Source: Knoellia koreensis
Lineage (GTDB): Bacteria; Actinomycetota; Actinomycetes; Actinomycetales; Dermatophilaceae
DNA length: 64,000 bases
Direction of reading: 5' to 3'
Assembly (NCBI RefSeq): GCF_013041615.1
Contig: NZ_JABEPQ010000002.1
Location: 496,001 to 560,000, forward strand
A program made the translations under genes and the position numbers. The notes under the pieces are model-generated. The model was not told the DNA's origin, searched no databases, and was given only the letters and a program-made list of their open reading frames with translations. Shown here in pieces: positions 50,329-60,552 of the stretch; within the stretch, counting starts at the first letter, position 1; each line of letters starts with the position of its first letter.

Positions 50329-50346
50329 CGTCCTGGGCAGGGGGTC

Positions 50347-51042
50347 TCAGGACGCCTGCGCCAGCCGCGGAGCCAGTGCATCGACTCGGGCTGTGAGGTC
50401 TTCGTAGGCCGCGTCGAAGGCGGCGGGCGTGCCCTTGCGCACGGGGTCGGGCACCGACCAGTGCGCCCACCCCAGCCCACCGAGCTCCTCGTGGGCGCGG
50501 TCGCAGACGGTGACCACGAGGTCGTCGTCGCGCAGGGCCTGGTCGAAATGCTGCGGCGCCACCTGCGGCAGGGGCAGGCGGTGGCGGCGGGCAGTCGCCA
50601 CGATGCCGGGGTTGATGCGCTCGCCGGGGTGGGTACCCGCCGAGGCGGCGGCGATCGGGCTCGCCTGCCGCCACAGGGCAGCGGCGAGGTGGGACCGGGC
50701 GCTGTTGGCCGTGCACACGAACAGCACCCGTCGGGGCGCGTGGCCTGGCAGGACCGGCGCCGTCGCGAGGTCGAGTCCGGGCATCCGGGCCGCCGGCCCC
50801 AGCGCGAGGTACGAGCGGCGCCCGTCACCCTCGGACCGGTGCCGCACCACGAGCCCGGCTCGCTCGAGGGTCCGCAGGTGGAAGGCCAGCAGGTTGGACG
50901 GCACGCCCATCGCTGCGCCCGCCTCCGAGGCGGTGAGGTTGCCGATGGTCAGCAGGTCGACGAGCTGCAGCCGGGTTGCGTCGGCCAGCGCGGCGTGCAC
51001 CCGCACCCGCGCACCGAGGTCGCCCGCCCAGTCCCCTGACAT
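50347..51042 (-). CDS. ArsR-type regulator fused to low-molecular-weight phosphatase/arsenate reductase domain
   Basis: This 231-residue protein has an N-terminal ArsR winged helix (residues 10-85, TRLQLVDLLTIGNLTASEAGAAMGVPSNLLAFHLRTLERAGLV). The C-terminal LMW-PTPase-like domain has the P-loop CTANSARS (Cys110 to Ser117) and VPDP with the general-acid Asp. Related fusions link metalloid sensing to arsenate reduction. The usual extra Cys pair of thioredoxin-linked ArsC is not obvious, so a mycothiol-linked or phosphatase role is possible. The start codon lies in an inverted repeat, suggesting autorepression. No arsenite exporter is nearby. Confidence 0.88.
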   Translation of the reverse strand: MSGDWAGDLGARVRVHAALADATRLQLVDLLTIGNLTASEAGAAMGVPSNLLAFHLRTLERAGLVVRHRSEGDGRRSYLALGPAARMPGLDLATAPVLPGHAPRRVLFVCTANSARSHLAAALWRQASPIAAASAGTHPGERINPGIVATARRHRLPLPQVAPQHFDQALRDDDLVVTVCDRAHEELGGLGWAHWSVPDPVRKGTPAAFDAAYEDLTARVDALAPRLAQAS

Positions 51043-51067
51043 TGCCTCAATGGTGACTGAGGCAATG
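51040..51067. promoter_or_regulatory. Operator-like inverted repeat at the ArsR-fusion start
   Basis: CATTGCCTCA (51040-51049) and TGAGGCAATG (51058-51067) are exact 10-base complements with an 8-base spacer. The first three bases are the complement of the ATG start codon. A repressor bound here would cover the start of a leaderless or very short-leader transcript. The ArsR half of the encoded protein is the likely ligand. Confidence 0.7.
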
Positions 51068-51147
51068 TGGTCGCGTCAAACCACCCCCTCGGGAAGCCCG
51101 CCCGTTTCCGGTGGCAGGATGTCGGAAACCGTTTACGCTCAGGGGGT

Positions 51148-52533
51148 ATGCCGCGTGGAAAACTTTCACAGCCCTCGTCGCCTCGCTCCTCGCTCGCGAT
51201 CCCGCCCCTCACCCGCCGGGCCGTCCTCGGCGCCGGAGCCGCCGTGGCGGCAACGCTCGTGACCGCGACCGGTGAGGCGTCCGCGAACGGCGGGCGGGCG
51301 GCATACCAAGGCATCGGGGGCGCGGCCGCCCCACCGTCGCCCGGCCCACGACACATCGAGTTCCACGCCTGGCGGGGGCAGCACCTGCGCAAGGGCTCCC
51401 ACGACGGCACCGCGGTCGGGCGGGGCGGCCTCGTCATCGACCGCGCCACGGGCACGAGGTCCTACACCGACCCGTACGGCGACGGCACGGCCGTCGACTA
51501 CGAGACGGCGACCTGGACCTCGCCGGTCGTGACACCGCCGTTCCCGCTCACCGAGCTCATCGCCTCGTGGAACGCCACCACGCCGGACGGCACGTGGCTC
51601 GAGGTGCTCGTGCGGGGCACGGCCGACGACGGCACGCTCACCGGCTGGTACGTCCTGGGCCGCTGGGCCAGCGACGACCCGGCCGACGGCGGCGCCATCC
51701 ACCGCACGTCGGTCGGCCGGCAGGGCACCGAGCACGCCACCGTCTACGTCGACACCCTGGCCACGCTGAACGACCACGTGCTGCGCGACTGGCAGCTGCG
51801 GGTCGTCCTGCTGCGCCGCGTGGGGTCGGCCGCGACGCCCGCGGTGACCCTGGTCGGTGCCGTCGCCTCGAACCTGCCGGGCGATTCGACCGTCGCGACC
51901 AGCGCCCCCACCGGGGTGGTGCGCACGCTCGACGTGCCGACGCTGTCGCAGGAGGTGCACATCGGCCACTACCCCCAGTGGGACAACGGCGGCGAGGCCT
52001 GGTGCTCCCCCACGTCGACGTCAATGGTGTTGGGGCACTGGGGAGTTGGGCCGACAGCGGCCGACCTTGCGTGGGTCGACCCACCCGTCGACGCCACGGT
52101 CGACTTCGCGGCGCGGAACGTCTTCGACTACCGCTACGACGGCGCCGGCAACTGGCCCTACAACACGGCGTATGCCGCGGAGTTCGGGCTCGAGGGCTTC
52201 GTCACGCGGCTGCGTTCGCTGGCAGAGGCCGAGGCATTCGTCGCGGCCGGGATCCCGCTCGTGGCGTCGGTGTCCTTCGCGAAGGGTGACATGGACGGCG
52301 CCGGCTACGGCACCAACGGGCACCTGCTCGTCATCGTCGGGTTCGCGTCGAACGGCGACGTCGTCGTCAACGACCCCGCATCCCACCTCATCCCGGACAA
52401 CGACGAGGTACGGGTGACCTACCGGCGCGACCAGTTCGAGAACGCGTGGGTGCCCCACTCCGGCGGCACGGTCTACGTCATGCGGCCGCCCACCGTGAAG
52501 CTGCCCAAGGCGCCGCGCGAGGCCAACTGGTGA
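51148..52533 (+). CDS. Tat-exported C39-like peptidase domain protein
   Basis: This 461-residue protein has a twin-arginine signal (LTRRAVLGAGAAVAATLVTATGEASA). A beta-rich domain of about 230 residues follows, beginning HIEFHAWRGQHLRKGSHDGT. The C-terminal C39-like cysteine peptidase domain has the catalytic-looking Cys in EAWCSPTSTSMVLGHWG, His in NGHLLVIVGF and Asp/Asn in VVVNDPAS. The ATG lies inside a GTATGCCGCG motif and has only a poorly spaced G-run upstream. Exported C39-like proteins often cleave peptides or cell-wall crosslinks; the substrate is unknown. Confidence 0.88.
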   Translation: MPRGKLSQPSSPRSSLAIPPLTRRAVLGAGAAVAATLVTATGEASANGGRAAYQGIGGAAAPPSPGPRHIEFHAWRGQHLRKGSHDGTAVGRGGLVIDRATGTRSYTDPYGDGTAVDYETATWTSPVVTPPFPLTELIASWNATTPDGTWLEVLVRGTADDGTLTGWYVLGRWASDDPADGGAIHRTSVGRQGTEHATVYVDTLATLNDHVLRDWQLRVVLLRRVGSAATPAVTLVGAVASNLPGDSTVATSAPTGVVRTLDVPTLSQEVHIGHYPQWDNGGEAWCSPTSTSMVLGHWGVGPTAADLAWVDPPVDATVDFAARNVFDYRYDGAGNWPYNTAYAAEFGLEGFVTRLRSLAEAEAFVAAGIPLVASVSFAKGDMDGAGYGTNGHLLVIVGFASNGDVVVNDPASHLIPDNDEVRVTYRRDQFENAWVPHSGGTVYVMRPPTVKLPKAPREANW

Positions 52534-52558
52534 GGTCGCCGGCCGCGCCGTCAGGCGT

Positions 52559-53566
52559 TCAGTCGCTCAGCGGCAGCTTGAACCCGGTGTGGCTGGGGAT
52601 GAACCCGAGGCGCTCGTAGAACCGTCGCGCGTCGGCCCGGACGGCGTTGCTCGTCAGCTGCACCACTCGTGCGCCGCGACTGCGGCTCTCCTGCACCGCC
52701 CACTGCACCATCTGCCCACCGAGACCGCTGCCGCGTCGGTCGGCCGCGACCCGCACCGCCTCGATCTGCGCACGCCACGCGCCCTGGTGCGAGATCCCGG
52801 GGATGAGCGTCAGCTGGAGCGTCCCGACCACCTCACCGTCGTCGTCGAGGACGACGAGAAGCTGGTGCGGGTCGGCGTCGATGGCGGCAAGACCGCGCCG
52901 GTATGCCGCGAGGTCACCTTCGTCCTCGCGGGTCGCCCCCAGCTCGTCGTCGGCGAGGAGGCGCACGATCGCGGGCAGGTCTGCGTCGGTGGCGCGCCGG
53001 ACCACCACGTCCCGGTCGCCGTCGCGAAACGTGGCGAGCACCCTGCGCTCGGTGCGGTCGGCACCCGGGCCGGGGACGGCGGCATACCGGTCGCCGTCGA
53101 AGGTGGCGCGTCCGGTGAAGGCGAGTGCCCGCTCGAGCTTGAGCCGTGCGCTCGGGCCGAGGTCGTCCGGGAGGGAGTCGGGGTCGAACCACGCCACCTC
53201 GGTGAGCTCGCCGTCACCGACGGCGGGCTCACCCGACACGTGGCTGCACAGGAAGCAGACGTCGAGGTACTGGGACCGGTCGCCGTTCGGGTAGGTCATC
53301 TCGGGCAGGGTCCACACCGACACGACCGAGTCCACGGACACGACGACGCAGGTCTCCTCCTCGATCTCGCGGGCGAGGCCCTCCGCAGGCTGCTCGCCGG
53401 GCTCGAGGATCCCGCTCGGGACCGACCAGAGACCGGTGTCGGACCGGCGACCGAGGAGCACCTGGCCGGCGTCGTTGCGCACGACCCCGGCGACGCCGGA
53501 GAGGAACAGCAGGTCGGTCCCGATCTTCTCCCGCAGCGACACGATGAAATCGGGAGTGGGCACCAC
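52559..53566 (-). CDS. Nudix hydrolase-GNAT acetyltransferase fusion
   Basis: This 335-residue protein joins two domains. The Nudix box spans residues 52-74 (GILEPGEQPAEGLAREIEEETCV), with Gly52, Glu58, Arg66, Glu67, Glu70 and Glu71 in place and Cys where Gly73 is usual. The GNAT half starts near residue 188 (VVRRATDADLPAIVRLL) and has the acetyl-CoA loop RVAADRRGSGLGGQMV and FYERLGF near the end. The linker RYAAVPGPG is encoded by a copy of the GTATGCCG motif and shares 19 bases with the aqpZ terminator. Substrates are unknown. Fusion of these folds is uncommon but the frame is continuous. Confidence 0.88.
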   Translation of the reverse strand: MVPTPDFIVSLREKIGTDLLFLSGVAGVVRNDAGQVLLGRRSDTGLWSVPSGILEPGEQPAEGLAREIEEETCVVVSVDSVVSVWTLPEMTYPNGDRSQYLDVCFLCSHVSGEPAVGDGELTEVAWFDPDSLPDDLGPSARLKLERALAFTGRATFDGDRYAAVPGPGADRTERRVLATFRDGDRDVVVRRATDADLPAIVRLLADDELGATREDEGDLAAYRRGLAAIDADPHQLLVVLDDDGEVVGTLQLTLIPGISHQGAWRAQIEAVRVAADRRGSGLGGQMVQWAVQESRSRGARVVQLTSNAVRADARRFYERLGFIPSHTGFKLPLSD

Positions 53567-53673
53567 CCCACCCTACGAGGCCATCAGGTCAGGGCCGCGT
53601 TCTCGCCGCGACACGGGCGCTGCCGGGAAGTAGCGTCGGGCCATCCGCCGGTCCGCACCCGAGTTCGGAGTCG

Positions 53674-55491
53674 ATGATGCCCACGCGTCGCCTTGCCAAA
53701 CCTGCCCTCGCCGCCACCGCCGCGGCAACCGTCCTCGCCTCCTGCCTCGTCAGCCAGTCGTCGGCGACCGCCGCACCCCAGCCGGCCGTAGCCGGGGCCA
53801 CCGGTCCCGTGGTCGTCGACGGCCAGAGCCAGCCGGTGTTCAACGCCGACCCCGCCACGTGGATCCGCCAGGAGCTGTGGGTGGAGACCGAGTCCGACTC
53901 CGACCGCGACGGACGCCTCGACCGGGTGCACGTGTCGCTGGCGCGACCGGCCGAGACCGCCGACGGGGTCAAGGTGCCCGTCATCTACGAGGACAGCCCC
54001 TACTACGCGGGTCTGGCGAACGCGAGCAACTGGGACGTCGACCACGAGCTCGGCGACCCGCCTTCGTCTCGCCCCGAGACCCCGCCCTTCACCGCCCGCA
54101 ACACCAGCCCGGTCATCAGCCGCGGTTACGAATCCACTTGGATCCCAAGGGGATTCGCGGTGGTGCACTCCGAGTCGCCGGGCACGGGACTGTCCGATGG
54201 CTGCCCCACGAGCGGTGGCCGCAACGAGACGCTCGGCGGCAAGGCGGTCGTCGACTGGCTCGGCGGTCGCGCCAAGGGGTTCGCCAGCCGCGACGCGCAG
54301 GAGCCTGTGCCGAGCCCGTCGTGGACGACGGGCAACGTCGGCATGACCGGCACGTCCTACAACGGCACGCTGCCCATCGCCGTCGCGACCACCGGGGTCC
54401 CGAACCTCAAGGCGATCGTGCCTGTGTCAGCCATTTCCAACTGGTACGACTACTACCGCTCGCAGGGGCTCGTGCGGGCCCCCGGCGGCTATCAGGGCGA
54501 GGACCTCGACGTGCTGGCCGACGCCGTCCTGACCCGTTCGGACCGCCCGGTCTGCCAGCCGGCGCTCGACGAGATCGCCCGGGAGCAGGACCGCGTCACC
54601 GGGGACTACTCGCCGTTCTGGGCCGAACGCGACTACATGCAGGACGTCGGCAACGTGCGCGCGGCGACGCTGGTTGCCCACGGCTTCAACGACTTCAACG
54701 TCATGACGAAGAACGCCGCCCAGTTCTATGCGGCGCTGCGCGCCCAGGGCGTTCCCCACCAGGTCTACTGGCACCAGGGCGGCCACGGCGGCGCCCCGAC
54801 GGACACCCTCATGAACAAGTGGTTCACCCGCTACCTGTGGGACGTCCAGAACGGTGTCGAGGGCGACCCGCGCGCCTGGGTGGTGCGCGAGGGCGCCAGC
54901 CGGCAGAACCCGACGCCGTATGCCGAGTGGCCGGTGCCCGGGTCGGCGCCCCTCACCCTGCGCCCCGGTGGCAATGGCTCTGCGGTCGGCACCCTGACGA
55001 CCGGTCCGAGGTCGATGAGCGACCAGCGGATCGTGGACGACGCATCGGTCCGGCTGGCCACCCTCGCCGCCGCCCATGCTTCGCGGAACCGGCTGCTGTT
55101 CACCACCGAGCCACTCGCCCGCGACACCCACCTGAGCGGCACCCCGTCGGTCACCCTGACAGCCCGCTACAGCGCTGCGCGGATGAACCAGTCGGTCGCG
55201 CTCGTGTCGTACGCCCCGGACGGCAAGGCCACCGTGCTGACCCGCGGCTGGGCCGACCCGCGCAACCGCACCTCGCTGTCGCGGGAGAACCCGGTCAACG
55301 CCAACCAGCCGGTGCGCACGACGGTCAACCTGCAGCCCAAGGACTCGGTCGTGCCTGCGGGCTCCCGGCTCGGGATCGTCATCTACTCCAGCGACAACGA
55401 GTTCACCGTGCGGCCCGCCCCCGGCGGCACGGTCGACGTCGACCTCAAGCGCACCACCGTCACGCTGCCGGTCGTCGGCGGCCGCCTCTGA
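53674..55491 (+). CDS. X-Pro dipeptidyl-peptidase (S15/CocE-like), secreted
   Basis: This 605-residue protein begins with two ATGs; the second (53677) is better spaced from CGGAG. The N-terminus has a hydrophobic signal with a possible lipobox LASC (Cys24). The alpha/beta hydrolase domain has GTSYNG (Ser228), Asp in GFNDFNV and His in HQGGHGG. The C-terminal jelly-roll domain is typical of X-Pro dipeptidyl-peptidases and cocaine-esterase relatives (PPDD_C: LSGTPSVTLTARYSAARMNQSVALV). It probably removes X-Pro dipeptides outside the cell. Confidence 0.9.
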   Translation: MMPTRRLAKPALAATAAATVLASCLVSQSSATAAPQPAVAGATGPVVVDGQSQPVFNADPATWIRQELWVETESDSDRDGRLDRVHVSLARPAETADGVKVPVIYEDSPYYAGLANASNWDVDHELGDPPSSRPETPPFTARNTSPVISRGYESTWIPRGFAVVHSESPGTGLSDGCPTSGGRNETLGGKAVVDWLGGRAKGFASRDAQEPVPSPSWTTGNVGMTGTSYNGTLPIAVATTGVPNLKAIVPVSAISNWYDYYRSQGLVRAPGGYQGEDLDVLADAVLTRSDRPVCQPALDEIAREQDRVTGDYSPFWAERDYMQDVGNVRAATLVAHGFNDFNVMTKNAAQFYAALRAQGVPHQVYWHQGGHGGAPTDTLMNKWFTRYLWDVQNGVEGDPRAWVVREGASRQNPTPYAEWPVPGSAPLTLRPGGNGSAVGTLTTGPRSMSDQRIVDDASVRLATLAAAHASRNRLLFTTEPLARDTHLSGTPSVTLTARYSAARMNQSVALVSYAPDGKATVLTRGWADPRNRTSLSRENPVNANQPVRTTVNLQPKDSVVPAGSRLGIVIYSSDNEFTVRPAPGGTVDVDLKRTTVTLPVVGGRL

Positions 55492-55584
55492 CCCGGTTGG
55501 CTGACGACGCGCCGGCGTTCCCCGGCGCGTCGTCGGCCACCCAGCGGATCGGGCGCCCGCACCCCCGCTCCGGCCCTTTGCTAG

Positions 55585-56655
<1,071 letters not shown>

Positions 56656-56674
56656 GCCAGACGCGCTTGGGCAC

Positions 56675-56736
56675 AACGGCAGTTGCGCGGCATACCCACC
56701 AGCTGTTGCTCGTGGTGTTACCGCGCAAACGCCGTT
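56675..56736. terminator. Branched hairpin after mdh
   Basis: AACGGC pairs with GCCGTT (56675-56680/56731-56736), then after a 2x2 internal loop TTGCGCGG pairs with CCGCGCAA (56683-56690/56721-56728). CACC and GGTG can form a small inner stem. It lies between the convergent mdh and DUF3017 genes and probably terminates both. Confidence 0.6.
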
Positions 56737-56781
56737 TCTCGTGACCGATGCGCGGGTATGCCGCGTCGCTGGCTTCCCGGG

Positions 56782-57051
56782 TCAGGGAAGCGGGCGCAGG
56801 TCCACGACGCTGGTGAGGAAGGCCAGGGCCAGGGCGAAGCCCACCAGCACCGTCACGTCGACCAGTCGCGAGCGCACGGCGAGGCCGCCGGCGTCCGCCT
56901 TCGGCAGGACCAGCCGGATGATCGCGCCGAGACCGGCGCCCGCGGCGAGCAGGTAGCCGCCGAGCAGGATGCGGTCGAAGGCGCAGGCGAGCAGGCCCAG
57001 CGCGAGGATCGGGGCGACGACCCACCACCAGCCGAGCTTGGGCGTCGCCAC
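56782..57051 (-). CDS. DUF3017 small membrane protein
   Basis: This 89-residue protein has three hydrophobic segments (WWWVVAPILALGLLACAF, ILLGGYLLAAGAGLGAIIRLVL and DVTVLVGFALALAFLTSV). The PKADAGGLAVRSRLVDV loop is the DUF3017 hallmark. It lies 11 bases downstream of folD on the same strand, the usual actinobacterial arrangement. Its function is unknown. Confidence 0.87.
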   Translation of the reverse strand: MATPKLGWWWVVAPILALGLLACAFDRILLGGYLLAAGAGLGAIIRLVLPKADAGGLAVRSRLVDVTVLVGFALALAFLTSVVDLRPLP

Positions 57052-57062
57052 GGGCGCCTCCG

Positions 57063-57932
57063 TCAGGCGTCCGCGTCGGCGGCGCGTTCGGCAGCCGCGA
57101 CGATGTTGGACAGGAGCATGGCTCGGGTCATCGGGCCGACACCGCCGGGGTTGGGGCTCACCCAGCCGGCGACCTCACGCACGTCGGCGGCCACGTCGCC
57201 GGCCACCTTGGACTTGCCGTCCTCGGCGACGATGCGGCTCACCCCGACGTCGAGCACGGCGGCACCGGGCTTGACCATGTCGGCGGTGACGAGGCCGGGC
57301 TGGCCGGCGGCGGCGACCACGATGTCGGCCTGGCGCACCTCGGCTGCCAGGTCGCGAGTTCCGGTGTGGCACAGGACAACCGTGGCGTTCTCAGAACGCC
57401 GGGTCAGCATCAGTCCGAGCGGGCGACCCACCGTGATGCCGCGGCCGACGATGGCGACGCGGGCGCCGGCGATCGGCACGTCGTAGCGGCGCAGCAGCTC
57501 GATGCACCCGGCCGGCGTGCACGGCAGCGGCGCCTCCTTGCCGAGCACGAGCCAGCCGAGGTTGGTGGGGTGCAGGCCGTCGACGTCCTTGCTCGGGTCG
57601 ACCCGGGACAGCAGCGCGAACTCGTCGAGCCCGGTCGGCTGCTGCACCAGGAACCCGGTGCACTCGGGGTCGGCGTTGAGCTCGTCGATGACCGCCTCGA
57701 CCTCGGCCTGTGGGGTGCCGGCGGGCAGGTCACGGCGGATCGAGGTGATGCCGACCTCGGCGCAGTCCTTGTGCTTGGCGTTGACATACCACTTGCTGCC
57801 GGGGTCGTCGCCGACGAGGACGGTCCCGAGCCCGGGGACGACCCCCCGCTCCCGCAGCGCAGCCACGCGCCCGCGCAGCTCGTCCTTGATGGTCGCCAGG
57901 ACCGCTGAACCGTCGAGGATGCCTGCTGTCAC
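57063..57932 (-). CDS. folD: Methylenetetrahydrofolate dehydrogenase/cyclohydrolase
   Basis: This 289-residue bifunctional enzyme interconverts methylene-, methenyl- and formyl-tetrahydrofolate. Catalytic and binding segments are [16 protein letters not shown] (Tyr and Lys), [18 protein letters not shown], the NADP site [12 protein letters not shown] and [15 protein letters not shown] start at GTG ([13 protein letters not shown]), which gives the usual length; an in-frame ATG lies six codons upstream. The 236-bp gap to the next gene has no clear promoter. Confidence 0.95.
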   Translation of the reverse strand: MTAGILDGSAVLATIKDELRGRVAALRERGVVPGLGTVLVGDDPGSKWYVNAKHKDCAEVGITSIRRDLPAGTPQAEVEAVIDELNADPECTGFLVQQPTGLDEFALLSRVDPSKDVDGLHPTNLGWLVLGKEAPLPCTPAGCIELLRRYDVPIAGARVAIVGRGITVGRPLGLMLTRRSENATVVLCHTGTRDLAAEVRQADIVVAAAGQPGLVTADMVKPGAAVLDVGVSRIVAEDGKSKVAGDVAADVREVAGWVSPNPGGVGPMTRAMLLSNIVAAAERAADADA

Positions 57933-58168
57933 GGTCGCCCATCCTGCCATGCGGCTCCGCGCCGCCCGCTGCCCCCACCGCCTGCCGAGCCGGTGCCGCC
58001 TCTCGCCGCGAACCTGCCATGATGGCTGCCGCACGAGCGACGAAGGACGCGTATCAGCGGCGACGGCGACCTGGACTCCGATGCCACCCTCCTCGTCACC
58101 GAGCTCTTCGATGCGATCATGAGCACGTGGCGCTGGCTCGAGCAGGCCACCACACCCGAGGATTCCCG

Positions 58169-58732
58169 ATGAGCCGACTCAGCCGGACGCCCGCCGAACG
58201 TGACCTCCAGGTGTTCGCCGTGGTGTGCGTCGGCGTGCTCGTCGTCGCGGTGCTCGCCGTGTTCGCACTGCAGCTGCCGTCGCTGGCCAACGACCCGGGC
58301 GACCGCCCCAGCGGTCGCTCGCTCCTGGCGTGGCCCTCGATCGTCGCAGGGGCTGCGCTGCTGGCCGTGAGCCTGCGCCTGCCGGTACTCGTGGCGCGCC
58401 ACCGCTCCGACATCGCGACAACCCCCGGTCTCAAGAGCCAGTACGTCACCGGCGCCCTCCTGCCGCTGGTGTTCGGCGTGTTCGTCCCGCTCTTCTGGTG
58501 GCTCGGCCCGGCCGCTTCCCTGGTCGGCCTGGTGGCGCTCGTGCTCGTGCTGCGGGTCAGGCAGGTCTCACGCCGGGCGAGCACTGACGGCCTCGACATC
58601 CACTCCCCTAAGGCGTGGGGGTCGGCCGCCACTGGGAGCGGCCTCACCTTCGGGCGGGCGCTGCTGGTCGGACTCATCCTGGGCATCGTGATCATCGGGG
58701 CGGTCTTCGCCTGGGCCGCGCTCGGTTCCTGA
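58169..58732 (+). CDS. Hypothetical membrane protein
   Basis: This 187-residue protein starts at ATG with GAGGA 6 bases upstream. It has five or so hydrophobic segments (around residues 17-37, 54-73, 95-113, 115-128 and 163-182) with a basic cytoplasmic loop [24 protein letters not shown] do not recognise the family. It lies between folD and a secreted hydrolase with no overlap to either. Confidence 0.75.
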   Translation: MSRLSRTPAERDLQVFAVVCVGVLVVAVLAVFALQLPSLANDPGDRPSGRSLLAWPSIVAGAALLAVSLRLPVLVARHRSDIATTPGLKSQYVTGALLPLVFGVFVPLFWWLGPAASLVGLVALVLVLRVRQVSRRASTDGLDIHSPKAWGSAATGSGLTFGRALLVGLILGIVIIGAVFAWAALGS

Positions 58733-58862
58733 AAGCCCCAGCCGCGCGAGCGGTCGCGGTCACGCCGCAACTTCTGCGGAATGCACCACCCGAGACCGCC
58801 ACATCTGTCACAGTTCTCCTGCTCGGTGTCGGCGTGGGCCGGCACGAGGTCAGGGAGGGAAA

Positions 58863-60494
58863 GTGTCAAAGCTCGGTCGGCAGCTGGTCGCTGCCGCAGT
58901 CGCCACCACCGCGCTCGTCTCAGGGGCAGGCTTGATGTCGGCGCAGGCCACGCCGATCGGTCCCAGCACGACCACGCCGAAGCTGCGCACCTACGTGCCG
59001 CCGCGCGTGAGCTGGGGAACCTGCTCCGATGCCGGTCTGCGGCAGTCGGGCGCACGGTGCGGACTGATGACGGTGCCGCTGGACTACGCCCAGCCCAAGG
59101 GACCGAAGATCAAGATCGCGCTCTCCTGGATCAAGCACACCACCGCCGACTCCTCGGCCCAGGGGCTGATGCTCGTCAACCCCGGTGGCCCGGGCGCCTC
59201 CGGACTTGCGCTGTCGCAGATCGGTCAGTGGGTGCCGAAGGGCGCCGGCGACGCCTACGACTGGATCGGCTTCGACCCCCGCGGCGTCGGTGCCAGCCAG
59301 CCGCGGCTCAACTGTGACGGCAACTACTTCCCCTACAACCGGCCGGACTACAGCGACCCCGCCCAGGAGCAGGTGTGGCGCGACAAGGCCGCCGGGTATG
59401 CCGCGAAGTGTGACGCCGCAGGCGGCGCCCTCCTCGACCACATGACCACCCGGGACTGGGTCCGCGACATGGAGTCGATCCGGACGCTGTTCCGCGCGCA
59501 GCAGATCAACTTCTACGGGTTCTCCTACGGCACCTACCTCGGCCAGGCCTACGCCACGGCATACCCCTCGCGGGTCCGGCGCATGGTGTGGGACGGCGTC
59601 GTCGACTGGAAGGACGCCTGGTACGAGGCGAACTTCGCCCAGGACCCCGCCTTCGAGAAGAACCTCAACATCTACTTCGGCTGGATCGCCCAGAACAACA
59701 CCACCTACGGTCTCGGCACGACCGCGGCCGCCGTCCGCGCGAACTGGCAGTCGTTGCTGGACGCGTCGCGGCAGTCCCCGCTCGGCGGCAAGCTCGGGCC
59801 GGACGAGTGGCTCGACTCGTTCGTCAGCGCCGCCTACTACGTCTACGACTGGCCCGGTCTCGCGCAGGACTTCGTCGCCGCCAAGAACGGCAGCTACGCG
59901 CCGATGATCGCCCGCTACGACGGCGCCAACGGCTCCGGCCCCGGCTCGGACAACACGTATGCCGTCTACAACGCGGTGCAGTGCACCGACGCGCCGTTCC
60001 CGGCGGACTGGACCACCTGGAAGGCCCGGACCACCCAGGTTGCCCAGACCGCGCCGTTCCTCACGTGGAGCAACACCTGGTACAACGCGCCCTGCCTCAC
60101 CTGGGGTGCCAAGCAGGCGACGACCCGACCCACCATGAAGGACGTGGGGGTGCCGCCGATCCTGCTGATCTCCGAGACGAACGACGCGGCGACCCCCATC
60201 GCCGGGGCCCGCACCGCGCGCGCCACGTTCCGCAACTCACGGCTGATCGAGGGCCTGAAGGGCACCACCCACGCCTCGTCGTTGTCGGGCGTCCGGTGCG
60301 TCGACTACGCGATCGCGGACTACCTCATCAACGGCAAGCTGCCGCCACGCCTGGCGGGCGACGTGTCCGACCTGAAGTGTGGCGCGGTGCCGCCGCCGTC
60401 GCCCGCCTCGGCCATGGCGCGTGGCGCGGCCAGGTCCGACCGCCTGCCGGCCGACCTGCGCGCGATCATCACGGACCAGCCGGTGCGCCGCTGA
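58863..60494 (+). CDS. Secreted tripeptidyl-peptidase-like alpha/beta hydrolase
   Basis: This 543-residue protein starts at GTG with GGAGGG close upstream. It has a signal peptide (QLVAAAVATTALVSGAGLMSAQA). The alpha/beta hydrolase fold shows oxyanion-region NPGGPGASG, GFDPRGVGAS, nucleophile GFSYGTYLG (Ser221), Asp in ETNDAATP and His in GTTHASSLSG. The TAP-like C-terminal region has the paired Cys (TWYNAPCLTWG, GVRCVDY). These features match Streptomyces SlpD/SlpE-type mycelium-associated tripeptidyl aminopeptidases. A hairpin follows its stop. Confidence 0.92.
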   Translation: MSKLGRQLVAAAVATTALVSGAGLMSAQATPIGPSTTTPKLRTYVPPRVSWGTCSDAGLRQSGARCGLMTVPLDYAQPKGPKIKIALSWIKHTTADSSAQGLMLVNPGGPGASGLALSQIGQWVPKGAGDAYDWIGFDPRGVGASQPRLNCDGNYFPYNRPDYSDPAQEQVWRDKAAGYAAKCDAAGGALLDHMTTRDWVRDMESIRTLFRAQQINFYGFSYGTYLGQAYATAYPSRVRRMVWDGVVDWKDAWYEANFAQDPAFEKNLNIYFGWIAQNNTTYGLGTTAAAVRANWQSLLDASRQSPLGGKLGPDEWLDSFVSAAYYVYDWPGLAQDFVAAKNGSYAPMIARYDGANGSGPGSDNTYAVYNAVQCTDAPFPADWTTWKARTTQVAQTAPFLTWSNTWYNAPCLTWGAKQATTRPTMKDVGVPPILLISETNDAATPIAGARTARATFRNSRLIEGLKGTTHASSLSGVRCVDYAIADYLINGKLPPRLAGDVSDLKCGAVPPPSPASAMARGAARSDRLPADLRAIITDQPVRR

Positions 60495-60515
60495 CCATCC
60501 GCGTCACCGACCGTG

Positions 60516-60552
60516 CTGGCCGCCGTCACCCACGCCGGGTGGCGGCGGCCAG
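60516..60552. terminator. Hairpin between convergent hydrolase and fdrA genes
   Basis: Arms 60516-60531 and 60537-60552 (CTGGCCGCCGTCACCC against its near complement, one mismatch) flank a 5-base loop. It begins 21 bases after the hydrolase stop and overlaps the last codons of the FdrA-YlbE gene. Confidence 0.7.

Noticed and set aside
58024-58172. Possible small peptide ending [34 protein letters not shown] just before the membrane protein gene
   Set aside because: It looks protein-like and ends with an ATGA overlap, but it has no standard start codon apart from an internal ATG that would leave about 17 residues. Not enough to call a gene.
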